A stretch of DNA of 64,000 nt from Streptococcus sp. 1643 (GTDB lineage Bacteria > Bacillota > Bacilli > Lactobacillales > Streptococcaceae): assembly GCF_006228325.1 (NCBI RefSeq), contig NZ_CP040231.1:1189001-1253000 (forward strand), read 5' to 3'. The notes beneath the pieces are model-generated. The model did no database searches. It was given only the letters and a program-made list of their open reading frames with translations, and had not been told where the DNA came from. Made by a program: the position numbers and the translations under genes. Below are positions 48,056 to 58,039 of the stretch, in pieces. The first letter of the stretch is position 1. Each line of letters starts with the position of its first letter.

Positions 48056-48940
48056 TTAGGCAGCGGTTAATTTCTTGTGTAAATAGCTTCCGAGTTTGCG
48101 AGCTCCAAAGTTAAAAATCAAGATAAAGATGAGGAGCACGGCGGCAGAACCAGCAGATACAATGGTAGCATCAGGAATGGTTCCTTCACTGTTGACCTTC
48201 CAGATGTGGACAGCCAAGGTTTCTGCTTGTCGGAAGATTGAGATAGGGCTGGTAACACTGAGGATATTCCAGTTAGACCAGTCAAGAGCTGGAGCGGATT
48301 GTCCTGCCGTATAGATAAGAGCGGCGGCCTCACCAAAGATACGGCCAGATGCCAAGACAACACCCGTTACGATACCTGGAAGGGCTTCTGGAATGACGAC
48401 ATGGACCACAGTCTCCCAACGAGAAATTCCAAGGGCCAGACCAGCCTCACGTTGTGTATGGTGAACGTGTTTTAAACTGTCTTCAACATTTCGAGTCATC
48501 TGAGGGAGGTTAAAGACCGTCAAGGCCAAAGCACCTGAAATGATTGAAAATCCATACTCAAACTGGACTACAAAGATCAAGTAACCAAAGAGACCCACAA
48601 CGACTGATGGTAGAGAAGACAAAATCTCAATACAGGTACGAATAAAATTGGTCACAGGTCCTTTTTTGGCATACTCAGCGAGGAAAACGCCAGCTCCCAT
48701 AGACAGCGGAACAGAAATGATCAAGGTAATGACCAAAAGGAAGAAGGAATTGTAGAGCTGAATCCCGATACCCCCACCTGCTTGATAAGAGGAAGATTTC
48801 CCTGTCAAGAAGGACCAAGAGATATGCGGTAACCCTCTCACCAAGATATAGAGAATCAAGGATGCCAAGATGGCAACGATGATACCCGCGATGGTATAGA
48901 GGACAGCTGTTGCAAGTTTATCTAATTTCTTAGCGTGCAT
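48056..48940 (-). CDS. pstA: Phosphate ABC transporter permease PstA
   Basis: The 294-residue permease has six membrane helices and the EAA-like loop REAGLALGISRWETVVHVVIPEALPGIV. It forms the phosphate channel with PstC. The start overlaps the pstC stop by eleven bases. The C-terminal helix ends in LGSYLHKKLTAA. Confidence 0.95.
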   Translation of the reverse strand: MHAKKLDKLATAVLYTIAGIIVAILASLILYILVRGLPHISWSFLTGKSSSYQAGGGIGIQLYNSFFLLVITLIISVPLSMGAGVFLAEYAKKGPVTNFIRTCIEILSSLPSVVVGLFGYLIFVVQFEYGFSIISGALALTVFNLPQMTRNVEDSLKHVHHTQREAGLALGISRWETVVHVVIPEALPGIVTGVVLASGRIFGEAAALIYTAGQSAPALDWSNWNILSVTSPISIFRQAETLAVHIWKVNSEGTIPDATIVSAGSAAVLLIFILIFNFGARKLGSYLHKKLTAA

Positions 48941-49847
48941 AGTTTTTCTTTCCTCTTTCTTTCGTAATCAATTTAATCACACTGTTAAAGGCCAAACTCA
49001 TTAAGAGCAAGACTAAGGCCAGTGACCAGAGAACGTTATTATCAACCGTTCCCATGACGGTATTTCCGATACCCATAGTCAAAACAGAAGTCAAGGTCGC
49101 AGCTGGTGTTGTTAGCGAGGTTGGGATAACTGCTGAGTTTCCGACAACCATCTGAATAGCAAGGGCTTCACCGAAGGCACGCGCCATCCCAAAGACCACT
49201 GCAGTAAAAATACCTGAACGTGCTGCTTTCAAGGTCACACGCCAGATGGTTTGCCAACGAGTGGCTCCCATAGCCAAACTGGCTTCACGGTAATGACGAG
49301 GAACAGCACGCAAGCTGTCTGTTGTCATAAAGGTTACAGTTGGTAGGATCATGACAAAAAGAACGAAAATCCCTGACAAGATCCCAAAACCAGTTCCACC
49401 AAAGACGCTACGAACAAAAGGCACCACAACTTGCAAACCGATAAATCCATAGACGACTGAAGGAATACCGACGAGGAGTTCAATGGCCGGTTGCAAAATC
49501 TTTGCACCCTTTGGTGATACTTCTGTCATAAAGACTGCAGCTCCGATAGCGAAGGGAGTTGCGATGAGGGCCGATAAAATCGTCACAATAAAGGAACCCA
49601 AAATCATCGGAAGGGCACCAAATTGTTTCCCTGAAGGATTCCAAGTTTGTCCAAAGAGGAAATCAAAGATGTTGACCCCATTGACAAAGAAGGTCGATAA
49701 GCCTTTTTGGGCTACAAAAATCAAAATCATTGCCACAATGATGACAATCAAAGAAAGGCAAGTGAAGGTCAAACCTTTACCAAACTTCTCAAGGCGAGAG
49801 TTCTTTGAAGGAGAGAGTAATTTTTTAGATAATTCTTCTTGATTCAT
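48930..49847 (-). CDS. pstC: Phosphate ABC transporter permease PstC
   Basis: The 305-residue permease has six helices, a cytoplasmic N-terminus ([23 protein letters not shown]) and the loop REASLAMGATRWQTIWRVTLKAARSGI that contacts PstB. The start shares one base with the pstS stop codon, so the two are translationally coupled. Confidence 0.95.
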   Translation of the reverse strand: MNQEELSKKLLSPSKNSRLEKFGKGLTFTCLSLIVIIVAMILIFVAQKGLSTFFVNGVNIFDFLFGQTWNPSGKQFGALPMILGSFIVTILSALIATPFAIGAAVFMTEVSPKGAKILQPAIELLVGIPSVVYGFIGLQVVVPFVRSVFGGTGFGILSGIFVLFVMILPTVTFMTTDSLRAVPRHYREASLAMGATRWQTIWRVTLKAARSGIFTAVVFGMARAFGEALAIQMVVGNSAVIPTSLTTPAATLTSVLTMGIGNTVMGTVDNNVLWSLALVLLLMSLAFNSVIKLITKERGKKNYAR

Positions 49848-50725
49848 TATTGACCTCCTTCTACTGCTGTAACGGTACCTGAAGCATCCTTTTGGACTTT
49901 CATTTCATTGATAGAGATATAGCCCATGCCCTTAACAATTCCATTTTGGGCTTCATCTGAGAGGACGAAATTCAGGAATTCAGCAGCTAACTCATTTGGC
50001 TGACCAAGTGTGTACATATGTTCATAAGACCACAAAGGCCAGTTGTTGGTCGTTACATTCTCAGATGTAGGTTCATACCCATTCAGTTTCATGCTTTTCA
50101 CGGAGTCATCTACATAGGCAAAAGCCAGGTAAGAAATGGCTCCAGGCGTTTGGGATACAATCGACTTGACCATCCCGTTAGAATCCTGTTCTTGGCTCTG
50201 CATTGCCGCTTGGCCATTCATAATCACCGTATCAAACGTCGCTCGTGAACCAGAACTTGCTGCTCGGTTGATGATTGAAATGGCCAGGTCTTTGCCCCCA
50301 ACTTCTTTCCAGTTGGTCACTTCACCTGTAAAGATTTTGCGAAGTTGCTCGGTTGTGAGATTTTCAACATCCACTTCCTTGTTTACAATCACTGCAAGAC
50401 CAGCCACTGCAACCTTGTGGTCTACTAGAGCCGAAGCATCGATTCCTTCTTTTTCCTCTGCAAAGACGTCAGAGTTCCCGATGTCAACTGCTCCAGACTG
50501 GACTTGAGATAGTCCTGTACCCGATCCACCACCTTGAACATTAACTGTTTTTCCGATGTTTCTAGAACCGAATTCATCTGCTGCCGCTTCAACAAGAGGC
50601 TGAAGAGCAGTTGAACCAACGGCTGTCATGGATTCTCCACGATCAATCCAGCTAGCACATCCTGCTAGAGAACCTGCCATAAAAAGAGCTGCAAGAGACA
50701 TGACGAGCTTTTTTCTTTTTTTCAC
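49847..50725 (-). CDS. pstS: Phosphate-binding lipoprotein PstS
   Basis: The 292-residue lipoprotein binds phosphate outside the membrane. The start is GTG at 50725, giving [15 protein letters not shown] with AAGGAG eight bases upstream; an upstream in-frame ATG adds 21 unlikely residues. The lipobox is LAGC. Phosphate-loop residues appear in [17 protein letters not shown] and [10 protein letters not shown], and SSGSRATF follows. It is the first gene of the operon, and an inverted repeat lies in its leader. Confidence 0.94.
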   Translation of the reverse strand: MKKRKKLVMSLAALFMAGSLAGCASWIDRGESMTAVGSTALQPLVEAAADEFGSRNIGKTVNVQGGGSGTGLSQVQSGAVDIGNSDVFAEEKEGIDASALVDHKVAVAGLAVIVNKEVDVENLTTEQLRKIFTGEVTNWKEVGGKDLAISIINRAASSGSRATFDTVIMNGQAAMQSQEQDSNGMVKSIVSQTPGAISYLAFAYVDDSVKSMKLNGYEPTSENVTTNNWPLWSYEHMYTLGQPNELAAEFLNFVLSDEAQNGIVKGMGYISINEMKVQKDASGTVTAVEGGQ

Positions 50726-50800
50726 TGTTATTCTCCTTGAACATAATGATAAATGTTCTGATTTCTTCCGTTTGTCCTGATCATCCAATTATCATCAATG

Positions 50801-50845
50801 ATTGTCCCGCTTTATTTTATCTAGTCATTCTTAAGAGCGGACAAT
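50801..50845 (-). promoter_or_regulatory. Inverted repeat in the pstS leader
   Basis: ATTGTCCCGCT (50801-50811) is nearly the reverse complement of AGCGGACAAT (50836-50845), with one unpaired base and a 24-base loop. It lies between candidate -10 sequences near 50851-50862 and pstS, so it would be a hairpin in the 5' leader or a regulator site. Confidence 0.5.
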
Positions 50846-50935
50846 TCCATCGTATAATATAAGTAATAATGAAAGACTATCAGAAAAAACTCATACTTCC
50901 ACTATAACATAGAATAGGCTCTTTGACTAGCTTTT

Positions 50936-52240
50936 TCACCTGAATCTGAGCCCTTTTGGATAATAATTTTTCAAAACATTACCCGTTACCTTGGCAAAGC
51001 CTAGTCCGTTTCCTTGAACCAGAACTTGGTACCAGCCATTTGGTCTAGCTTCAGACAATTGAACAGTCTCACCAGCCACATATTTTACAAAGTTCTCATC
51101 ATTGATTTCAACACTTTGTTTTACTTGGCTTGGTTTCAATGCTAATCCCAGAGCAAAGCTTGGTTCAAAGCGTTTCTTTTTAAAAGTCCCCAGATGGAGC
51201 CCATTTCGGGCAATTTTGAGTTTTCCTAGATCAGGTAGCATCTCTGGCAAGAGATAGAGTTGATCTCCAAAAGTTTGCAAGATACCAGTTAGATTGACTC
51301 GCAAGTGTTTTTGGGCAAATTCTTGCCACAAAGCCAGTTGCTCACGACTGAGATTGCTCTTGCTAGCTTTGAATTTAGGTGCTGGATTTTGTCCCTTAAA
51401 CTGCAGGTGGGCAACAAACTGACCTTCTCCCTTGAAATGATGAGGATACATCCGCGCCGTTTCAGGAAGGTCAATTCCTGCTACCATACCGTTCACATGA
51501 TCAACTGGAAGCAGTTCAAAATCATAAGTATCAAGTAACCAGTGGACGATTTCTTCATTTTCCTCTGGTGCCCAAGTACAGGTCGAATAAACTAAACGGC
51601 CACCTTCAGCAAGCATGGTCACTGCATCTTCTAAAATTTCCCTTTGGAGACTAGCACATTGGCTCGGATAATCGGTACTCCAATAATCCATGGCATCTGG
51701 CTGCTTACGAAACATCCCTTCACCTGAGCAAGGTGCATCAAGAACAATCACATCAAAGTAACCTTTAAAAACCTTGGCCAAGCGGTCAGCAGATTCATTA
51801 GTCACAACAACGTTTGTCGCTCCAAATCGCTCCATATTTTCCACTAAAATCTTAGCACGCTTGCTTGAAATTTCGTTGGAAACAAGGACTCCTTGATTAG
51901 CCAGATAAGCTGCTAGTTGAGTGGATTTTCCACCTGGTGCTGCCGCCAAGTCCAAGACTTTCATGCCAGGTCTTGGTTGAGCTACCTGGGCCACCATTTG
52001 GGCTGCAGGCTCTTGCGAATAAACAAGACCTGTCACATGCTCTGGTGACTTTCCAGAAACCTTGCCATAATACCCCCAAGGTGTATGGGGAATAGCATCT
52101 GCAAACGATAACTGACTTTCTTTTAAGGGATTGACTCGAAAAGCCGGAACTGCTTCTTGTTTAAAAGAGGCAAGAAAGTCTCTTGCCTCGTCTTCTAGTA
52201 TCGCTTCATATTTTTCAACAAATCCTTCTGGAAATTGCAT
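50936..52240 (-). CDS. rsmF: 16S rRNA (cytosine-C5) methyltransferase RsmF-like
   Basis: The 434-residue RsmB/NOP2/Sun-family enzyme has the SAM-binding DLAAAPGGKSTQLA motif (about residues 96-109), the VLDAPCSGEGMF motif and the YSTCTWAPEENE motif with the catalytic Cys, plus a C-terminal RNA-binding domain. It methylates C5 of 16S rRNA cytosines; the exact positions are inferred from family. It starts one base from the stop of the upstream phosphatase gene and ends the spx-to-rsmF gene run. Confidence 0.9.
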   Translation of the reverse strand: MQFPEGFVEKYEAILEDEARDFLASFKQEAVPAFRVNPLKESQLSFADAIPHTPWGYYGKVSGKSPEHVTGLVYSQEPAAQMVAQVAQPRPGMKVLDLAAAPGGKSTQLAAYLANQGVLVSNEISSKRAKILVENMERFGATNVVVTNESADRLAKVFKGYFDVIVLDAPCSGEGMFRKQPDAMDYWSTDYPSQCASLQREILEDAVTMLAEGGRLVYSTCTWAPEENEEIVHWLLDTYDFELLPVDHVNGMVAGIDLPETARMYPHHFKGEGQFVAHLQFKGQNPAPKFKASKSNLSREQLALWQEFAQKHLRVNLTGILQTFGDQLYLLPEMLPDLGKLKIARNGLHLGTFKKKRFEPSFALGLALKPSQVKQSVEINDENFVKYVAGETVQLSEARPNGWYQVLVQGNGLGFAKVTGNVLKNYYPKGLRFR

Positions 52241-53014
52241 TTAGTTCTCTTTCCTTTCGTAGATATAAGACTGAATCTCTTCTTGCATCTCGATTGGCAC
52301 CATCATGACAGGCTGACGCGTTTTAAAATCAGCGGGCTCACCTGATACCGTAAGAAGGCGATAACCCAGACTTTCCCCTAAGATACTGGCCGCAGCGTAA
52401 TCCCATGGTTGCAAGTAGGTAATATAAGTCAGAAGACGACCCGATAAAACCTTGGCAAAACTAATGGCCGCACTGCCGTAAACACGGACTCCCAACACTG
52501 ATCGACCCAAATCACCCAAGCCCCACTCATTGCTTTCAAACATACCTGAGTTACCGGCAACTAAAAATTCTTGAAGAGGTTTCTTTTTAAAAGGCGGTAA
52601 GGGCTCATTATTGCGACAAGGAGGAAAGGCACCACCACCATGGTAACAATCGCCTTTCATGACATCATAGATGACACCAAATTTGCCCACACCATTCTCA
52701 AAATAAGCCAACATCACGGCAAAATCTTCCTGCTGAGCGACAAAGTTATTGGTACCGTCAATGGGATCAATCACCCAAACGGAACCTTGACCGACTGCAG
52801 CACGTAAACAACCCTCTTCCGCGCAAATCAAGTCTTCTGGATAAGATGCTAAAATTCTACCAACCAAGAGATCCTGAACTTCCTTATCCAAACGCGTCAC
52901 CAAGTCTGTAGGCGAAGATTTGCGCTCAACCTGCAAATCTTCTTTCATGTGAGCCAAAATATAGTTAGCAGCTTCCTGCACAATCTGTTTGGCAAATTCA
53001 AATTTAGTTTCCAA
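52241..53014 (-). CDS. Inositol monophosphatase family protein
   Basis: The 257-residue Mg-dependent phosphatase has the three metal motifs ICAEEG (about residues 59-64), [11 protein letters not shown] (about 80-90) and [12 protein letters not shown]. Family members act on inositol phosphate, fructose-1,6-bisphosphate, NADP or 3'-phosphoadenosine phosphate. The cytoplasmic substrate is not resolved. It overlaps the UPF0223 gene by eleven bases and abuts rsmF. Confidence 0.9.
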   Translation of the reverse strand: METKFEFAKQIVQEAANYILAHMKEDLQVERKSSPTDLVTRLDKEVQDLLVGRILASYPEDLICAEEGCLRAAVGQGSVWVIDPIDGTNNFVAQQEDFAVMLAYFENGVGKFGVIYDVMKGDCYHGGGAFPPCRNNEPLPPFKKKPLQEFLVAGNSGMFESNEWGLGDLGRSVLGVRVYGSAAISFAKVLSGRLLTYITYLQPWDYAAASILGESLGYRLLTVSGEPADFKTRQPVMMVPIEMQEEIQSYIYERKEN

Positions 53015-53282
53015 GAGAAATCTTCCCTTCTCTTTTTTCTTTTGCTAATTGAACTGCATGATAGAAGGAATAACCGCTAGCCGTCTCAAATTCGCGACCT
53101 AAACGTTTTTCTTCACTTTTGCTTGGAACCACAGACTTAAATTTCTTGTAAGATTCTAGCAGTTTTTTTGCTTCAACCTTATCTTCATAAGCAGCTTCAA
53201 CATCATTAAAAAAAGAAAGCACTGAAGCAAGTTCTTCAGTGCTCCACGACAAATCTAGTGGGTAACTATACTGTTTGTTCAT
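53004..53282 (-). CDS. UPF0223 family protein
   Basis: The 92-residue cytoplasmic protein matches UPF0223 (YktA-like): [30 protein letters not shown], then [21 protein letters not shown] and [14 protein letters not shown]. The function of the family is unknown. It sits directly between spx and the monophosphatase gene, one base after the spx stop, an association conserved in streptococci. Confidence 0.85.
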   Translation of the reverse strand: MNKQYSYPLDLSWSTEELASVLSFFNDVEAAYEDKVEAKKLLESYKKFKSVVPSKSEEKRLGREFETASGYSFYHAVQLAKEKREGKISLGN

Positions 53283-53684
53283 CTATCCTATACCAGCTCT
53301 CAATGTTGCTTCTTTCAATTCTTGTTTACGGTAACTACGAGGGAGAAAAGCACGAATCTCATCTTCATTAAAACCGATCTGCATGCGTTTGGTATCTATA
53401 ATAATTGGGCGACGCAAAAGACTAGGATATTGCTCAATCAACTGAAGCAACTCCGATACCGAGATACTCTCTACATCAATATCCAATTTTTGAAAAATTT
53501 TTGAACGAGTTGAAATGATGTCATCAGTACCATTTTCGGTCAAGGAAAGAATATGTTGTAATTCTTTTCTTGTTAAAGGACTAGTCATAATATTATGCTC
53601 TTGAAAGGGCACTTTATGCGTTTCTAACCAAGCCTTTGCCTTACGACATGATGTACAACTCGGTGATAAAAATAGTGTAATCAT
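53283..53684 (-). CDS. spx: Spx-type transcriptional regulator
   Basis: The 133-residue ArsC-fold regulator has the CXXC redox switch CTSC at residues 9-12 (SPSCTSCRKAKAWLE), the conserved GTDDIISTRSKIFQKL segment and LLRRPIIID. Spx binds the RNA polymerase alpha C-terminal domain and redirects transcription under thiol stress. It heads the spx - UPF0223 - monophosphatase - rsmF unit. Streptococci usually carry two spx paralogues; which this is cannot be told here. Confidence 0.9.
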   Translation of the reverse strand: MITLFLSPSCTSCRKAKAWLETHKVPFQEHNIMTSPLTRKELQHILSLTENGTDDIISTRSKIFQKLDIDVESISVSELLQLIEQYPSLLRRPIIIDTKRMQIGFNEDEIRAFLPRSYRKQELKEATLRAGIG

Positions 53685-53758
53685 GCTTTTCTCTTCTTTT
53701 ATCTATACTTGCTATTTCTATTATACAAAAAAATAAAGCGCTTGACTAGGTATTTTTA

Positions 53759-53793
53759 GAAAAAAAGCCTATTTTTTCATAGAAAATAGACTG
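53759..53793 (-). terminator. Terminator downstream of the TIGR01906-type gene
   Basis: On the minus strand AGTCTATTTT and AAAATAGGCTTTTTTT form a stem with a short loop and T run. It lies about 110 bases beyond the stop of the membrane-protein gene and upstream of spx. Confidence 0.7.
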
Positions 53794-53904
53794 TTTTCTG
53801 CAAAAATCTCCTGCTTTGCAAGTTTATCTTTAGGATAACCTAACAATAAATAGGGAGTAGAGCAACTTCTCTCGGTTTTTATTAAAAATACAGAATTTTT
53901 TCCA

Positions 53905-54522
53905 CTATTTCCTTGCAGCTTTAGCGAGAAGGAAACCAAACATTCCTTCATACAAAGCAAAGAAAAGTAAAAAGGCATGGAGAAAGAAAGTCTCTGGTAA
54001 GATCCAAATAACGGGATCCTTTGCTGGATCAAAAAGCCAGGTATCATCTCCCACAAAGAGAATCTGATGGAAAAGAGTAAAGAATTGCTCAAAACCAATC
54101 AACACTCCTACAAGCCCAATGACTAGAGGCAATAGCACTAAAGTCAGAATACTTTTACGATATAGAGGTAGAAATCCTTTTTTCACAATCTTTCTAACAA
54201 AGAAATAGAAACTAGGTAGCGTCACTAGGGCAACTAGCTGAACCAAGTGGAAGAGATTCTTCACCACCGCAAAGTGATGTAAACCAGCCGCTGATGAACG
54301 AAAATCTGGCATCTCTAAGACCTGACTAAAGGGATTGGTCAGGTAATTCATCAAGATATGAAAATTGTATTGAATGGTTTCGGGCTTTAGATAGACTCGA
54401 TTCGCTAAGTTCAGCCACTGAATCTCCATGGGATAGAAAATCCATGCCAGATAAATGGTCAGTAGGATAGAAAGGGAGAGGAAAAAGAGCATACTTCCCC
54501 AAAAGGTCAGTTTAGTTTTCAT
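53905..54522 (-). CDS. TIGR01906-type integral membrane protein
   Basis: The 205-residue membrane protein has about five hydrophobic segments and the conserved extracytoplasmic segment [15 protein letters not shown] (here [14 protein letters not shown]) after helix 1, which identifies the TIGR01906 family of unknown function. I start it at 54522 (MKTKLTFWG), with GGAGTGG upstream; this overlaps the NagD-like gene by eleven bases. It is last in the hemW-thioesterase-phosphatase run. Confidence 0.8.
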   Translation of the reverse strand: MKTKLTFWGSMLFFLSLSILLTIYLAWIFYPMEIQWLNLANRVYLKPETIQYNFHILMNYLTNPFSQVLEMPDFRSSAAGLHHFAVVKNLFHLVQLVALVTLPSFYFFVRKIVKKGFLPLYRKSILTLVLLPLVIGLVGVLIGFEQFFTLFHQILFVGDDTWLFDPAKDPVIWILPETFFLHAFLLFFALYEGMFGFLLAKAARK

Positions 54523-55285
54523 CGAAATTCCACTCCGCAAGGCTAGAAACTACATGAGTTGGTGCGATTGGCAAGTCCGCCACTTCTTCTGTTTTGGTAA
54601 AACCTGTCGTCACCAAGAGCGTTGGAATACCATTGTCAATCCCTGCTCGGATATCCGTCAGGTAATTGTCCCCAACCATGAGCAATTCTTCTCTTTTCAA
54701 ACCTAAGTGCTCAACCGCCTTGTCCATGATGATAGCATTTGGTTTCCCGATATAAACTGGTTTGACCCGTGTTGCTACTTCAAGAAGTGTAATTAGTGAA
54801 CCAGCACCAGGCAAGAGACCACGTTCCGTCGGGATATTGAGGTCAGGATTGGTTCCGATAAAGTGAGCACCTTTTTGAATGGCTAGAGTTGCTGTGGCAA
54901 ATTTTTCATAGTCAACTTGCCAGTCCAGTCCAACGACCACATAGGCTGGATTTTCCTTGTCTTCGACATAACCTGCCGCCTGGATAGCACCCTTGAGCCC
55001 TGCTTCACCAATGACATAGACTGTCTTTTCCAGTCCCAAGTCGTTCATATAGTCGATGGTTGCCAGAGTTGCTGTATAGACAGTTGATAGAGGGGTATTA
55101 ATGTTAAAATTCTGAGCCAACATCTCTTGAACGCTCTCAGGAGTACGGGTTGTATTATTGGTCACAAAGAGGTAGGGAATTTCTCTTTTTTGTAACTCAT
55201 GGACAAAAGCCTCTCCTGCCGGGATTCTGTCTTTCCCCTTGTAAATGGTTCCGTCTAAATCAATTAAATAACCTTTATAAGCCAT
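54512..55285 (-). CDS. NagD-like HAD-family phosphatase
   Basis: The 257-residue HAD hydrolase of class IIA has the nucleophile motif [10 protein letters not shown] (about residues 8-17), [11 protein letters not shown], the lysine in [13 protein letters not shown] and the metal motif [17 protein letters not shown]01457-type members act on sugar phosphates or nucleotides; the substrate here is unknown. The start at 55285 ([12 protein letters not shown]) has AAAGGA upstream; an in-frame ATG eight codons earlier overlaps the thioesterase gene. Confidence 0.9.
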   Translation of the reverse strand: MAYKGYLIDLDGTIYKGKDRIPAGEAFVHELQKREIPYLFVTNNTTRTPESVQEMLAQNFNINTPLSTVYTATLATIDYMNDLGLEKTVYVIGEAGLKGAIQAAGYVEDKENPAYVVVGLDWQVDYEKFATATLAIQKGAHFIGTNPDLNIPTERGLLPGAGSLITLLEVATRVKPVYIGKPNAIIMDKAVEHLGLKREELLMVGDNYLTDIRAGIDNGIPTLLVTTGFTKTEEVADLPIAPTHVVSSLAEWNFDEN

Positions 55286-55295
55286 ATCGTCCTTT

Positions 55296-56033
55296 CTAAT
55301 TGCCTTCAATTTCTTGCCACGTAATCATAGCTTGGGCATTGATCTCGCCATCACTGATAATCTCATGCTTGCTTTCTAGTCCCTTGAGTTCATAAGCTGA
55401 GGCAATCATGCCACCTGGTCGCACTTCTTTGACATACTTGAGATTGATTTTCTTTGGAATATACTTGGTCAAAAAATCTGCTCCCATGACTTCAAAAATC
55501 CAATCCAGGTATTTGCTGTTATTAACATGACCATTCATATCCAAGTCGTAAAAACGAACATGGTAGTCTTTACTGATCGGGTCTTCTAGGTTAGCATACT
55601 TTGGCCCACGGATGAGTTTTTTATCAAACTCAGACTGGTAAGGCGCAACAATTTCCGGTTCGACAGCATGAACTTTACGACTGTCCCTGTCCATGAGAAC
55701 AAAGGTTGCTACCATGCGAATGATTTCTTGACCTGCTTCATCATAGAGAGTGAAACGACGGTAGCAAAAAAGACGATTGTAAGTCAATGCTTCTGTTTCA
55801 ATCGTAATCTCTTCAGCAAAGCGAGGCAAGCGAACCACGTCAATCGCATAGTCTGTAATAATCCAGACCAGATTGTAACGTTCTAACATATCCTTGTCAC
55901 TAACTCCCAGTTCGATCGACTGCATACCTGATACTTGCAAGGACAGCAAAATCACATCTGGAAGTTTGATATGACCGTTCATGTCCGCCATATCAAAAGG
56001 AATTTTCATTTTCATTTGATAAGTTAAGCCCAT
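55296..56033 (-). CDS. Acyl-ACP thioesterase
   Basis: The 245-residue double hot-dog protein hydrolyses acyl-ACP to release free fatty acid. The first domain starts [24 protein letters not shown]; the second has the active-site [15 protein letters not shown] (Asn-His pair) after RFYDLDMN. The size fits bacterial FatA-type enzymes. It begins four bases after hemW and overlaps no neighbour. Confidence 0.9.
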   Translation of the reverse strand: MGLTYQMKMKIPFDMADMNGHIKLPDVILLSLQVSGMQSIELGVSDKDMLERYNLVWIITDYAIDVVRLPRFAEEITIETEALTYNRLFCYRRFTLYDEAGQEIIRMVATFVLMDRDSRKVHAVEPEIVAPYQSEFDKKLIRGPKYANLEDPISKDYHVRFYDLDMNGHVNNSKYLDWIFEVMGADFLTKYIPKKINLKYVKEVRPGGMIASAYELKGLESKHEIISDGEINAQAMITWQEIEGN

Positions 56034-56037
56034 TGTT

Positions 56038-57168
56038 CTACTCCAAAATAAATCGTTCTGCTACAGTGTCTCCCAAGAAGAGACCCCTCTTTGTCATTCG
56101 GACACGATCACCGTCGATCTGCATAAGTCCTTGTTGAACCAAATCTCTGATGATTTCGCCATAAAGTCCATCAAAGGATCGTCCAAATTTTTCCTCAAAT
56201 CGCGCCATAGAAACCCCGGATTTTTTCCGGAGGCCTAGGAACATTTCTTCTTCCATCTGCTCCTTTTGAGTCAGGTTTTCTTCTGTTATCCGTGCATCTC
56301 CTGCCTCTACTGCATTGAGATAGTGGCGGATAGGACCGTGGTTTTTATAGCGCACCCCGTTCACATAACCTGAAGCACCCGCACCGATACCATAATATTC
56401 AGCATTGTCCCAGTACATGAGATTATGGCGACTTTCAAAGCCTGGTTTGGAGAAATTCGAAATCTCATAATGCTCAAAACCAGCTCGCTCAAGCTCTGAA
56501 ATGATGTACTCAAACATCTCCGCTTCTAACTCTTCCTTGGGTAGGGGCAACTTCCCTCGTCGCATGCGGTTCATAAAGACCGTATGATTTTCCAAAATCA
56601 AGCTATAAAGGCTCATATGAGGAATATCAAGCGAGATAGCCTTAGCCACATTGTCCTTGACCTGAGCCATAGTTTGACCTGGAAGAGCATAGATTAGATC
56701 AATGGAGATATTGTCAAAACCAGCCAGTTTGAGACGGTCGATATTCTCATAAATATCCTTCTCCAAGTGACTACGCCCGATCTTTTTCAGCATTTTGTTA
56801 TCAAAAGTCTGCACACCTAAGGAAACACGATTGACTGGCGACTGTTTCAAAACCGCAATCTTATCCGCGTCCAAATCGCCTGGATTGGCCTCAATGGTCA
56901 ATTCTTCCAAGACAGATGAGTCTAGATTTTTAGTCAAGCCATCTAAGAGCAACTCTAATTGCGGAGCGGACAGAGCTGTTGGCGTCCCACCTCCAATATA
57001 GAGAGTTCGCAATTTTTGGATATCATAAGAACGAAACTCTTCTAGCAGATGCTCCAAATAACTATCTACTGGTTGATTCTTAATAAACACCTTTGAAAAG
57101 TCACAATAATAACAAATCTGTGTACAAAAGGGAATATGCACGTAGGCGGATGTTGGTTTTTTCTGCAT
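56038..57168 (-). CDS. hemW: Radical SAM heme chaperone HemW (HemN-like)
   Basis: The 376-residue radical SAM protein has the cluster motif HIPFCTQICYYCDF near the N-terminus, the GGGTPTAL motif and the HemW-type C-terminal domain. It probably acts as a heme chaperone; many streptococci keep the gene without a heme biosynthesis pathway, so the old name coproporphyrinogen oxidase is likely wrong. The start is placed at 57168 (MQKKPTSAYVHIP); the longer upstream frame crosses a terminator and is rejected. Confidence 0.9.
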   Translation of the reverse strand: MQKKPTSAYVHIPFCTQICYYCDFSKVFIKNQPVDSYLEHLLEEFRSYDIQKLRTLYIGGGTPTALSAPQLELLLDGLTKNLDSSVLEELTIEANPGDLDADKIAVLKQSPVNRVSLGVQTFDNKMLKKIGRSHLEKDIYENIDRLKLAGFDNISIDLIYALPGQTMAQVKDNVAKAISLDIPHMSLYSLILENHTVFMNRMRRGKLPLPKEELEAEMFEYIISELERAGFEHYEISNFSKPGFESRHNLMYWDNAEYYGIGAGASGYVNGVRYKNHGPIRHYLNAVEAGDARITEENLTQKEQMEEEMFLGLRKKSGVSMARFEEKFGRSFDGLYGEIIRDLVQQGLMQIDGDRVRMTKRGLFLGDTVAERFILE

Positions 57169-57206
57169 AGTATTTATTATACCACAAAGACAGGCTTGCA
57201 GATAAA

Positions 57207-57241
57207 AATCACCATCTCCAAAAACCAGAGATGGTGATACC
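57207..57241 (-). terminator. Terminator after the YtxH-domain gene
   Basis: On the minus strand ATCACCATCTCTGG pairs with GGAGATGGTGAT and is followed by TTTTATC. It lies at the end of the hprK-lgt-DUF948-YtxH operon and upstream of hemW. Confidence 0.9.
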
Positions 57242-57640
57242 TTATACTTCAGTAATATCGATGATGATTTCTTCTTGGTCTTCAGCAACGTCTGGAGTTG
57301 CTGACTGTTCTTGCCACTGCTCCTTGAGATTGTTAAAGGTTTCCTTTGACGCTTCCGTCGCTTGTCGAGCACAGTTTTTAGCTTGGTCAAGGACACTATC
57401 AAAAGTGATTTCGCCAGATTCTACTTGCTCCTTTGTTTTCAATACAAAGTCAGTTGCCTGTTCCTTCACTTCAGTTAGTTTCTCACAAACCTGCTCTCTA
57501 GCATATTCTGGATCTTCTCTCAAATCATCTAGAAAATCCTGAGCTTGACTACAAACTTGCTTGCCCTTGTCACTCGTCAAAAACAAAGCAAGAGCTGCAC
57601 CTGAAACAGTCCCTAAAAGGATAGAGGATAGTTTTCCCAT
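57242..57640 (-). CDS. YtxH-domain protein
   Basis: The 132-residue protein has an N-terminal hydrophobic segment (LSSILLGTVSGAALALFL, residues 4-21) followed by a long, charged, helical coiled-coil region. This is the YtxH/gas-vesicle-like architecture seen in stress- and envelope-associated proteins. The function is not known. It is preceded by a DUF948 protein; the two are often paired in Firmicutes and may associate at the membrane. Confidence 0.8.
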   Translation of the reverse strand: MGKLSSILLGTVSGAALALFLTSDKGKQVCSQAQDFLDDLREDPEYAREQVCEKLTEVKEQATDFVLKTKEQVESGEITFDSVLDQAKNCARQATEASKETFNNLKEQWQEQSATPDVAEDQEEIIIDITEV

Positions 57641-57655
57641 AAGATTTCTCCTTTT

Positions 57656-58039
57656 TTATTTTTTGAAAAATTTACTTGCGACACGAAGAGCGGATAAGCC
57701 TGCACCTGTTTTAATGGTCTTTGAACCAGCAGATGAAGCTTTTTTGCCTAAAACACGCGCATGTTGGTTAAGATCAGAAACTGACTCAGACAAGTCTGCC
57801 ACCGCCGTAAAGAGTGGATCAATCGTCGCAACTTTGATATTGATATCGTCTGCTAACACATTGACCTTAACCAACAATTCATTAGTCTGATGCAAGGTAA
57901 CGTTCACATCTGAGCTCAACGTTTTGATGGTTTTCTCTGTCTCATCAATCATACGACCTGCTTTTTGAATCGTGATTGTCAAATAGACTAAACAGACAAT
58001 CAAAGCAATCGCAACAAGTATATATGCAACTTCTAACAT
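57656..58039 (-). CDS. DUF948 family membrane protein
   Basis: The 127-residue protein has an N-terminal membrane helix (VAYILVAIALIVCLVYLTITI, about 4-24) and a helical cytoplasmic or extracytoplasmic segment rich in Asn/Leu heptads (VTLHQTNELLVKVNVLADDINIK), typical of DUF948. The role is unknown. It starts directly after the lgt stop with no gap and is followed by the YtxH gene. Confidence 0.85.
   Translation of the reverse strand: MLEVAYILVAIALIVCLVYLTITIQKAGRMIDETEKTIKTLSSDVNVTLHQTNELLVKVNVLADDINIKVATIDPLFTAVADLSESVSDLNQHARVLGKKASSAGSKTIKTGAGLSALRVASKFFKK

Noticed and set aside
53769..54098. Second minus-strand frame of 109 codons overlapping the TIGR01906-type gene
   Set aside because: It overlaps a well-supported gene in another frame and has no ribosome binding site; its 3' part crosses the terminator.
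57169..57402. Longer reading frame upstream of hemW (78 extra codons)
   Set aside because: It crosses a strong terminator hairpin and the end of the YtxH gene on the same strand; the ATG at 57168 starts the conserved HemW N-terminus.
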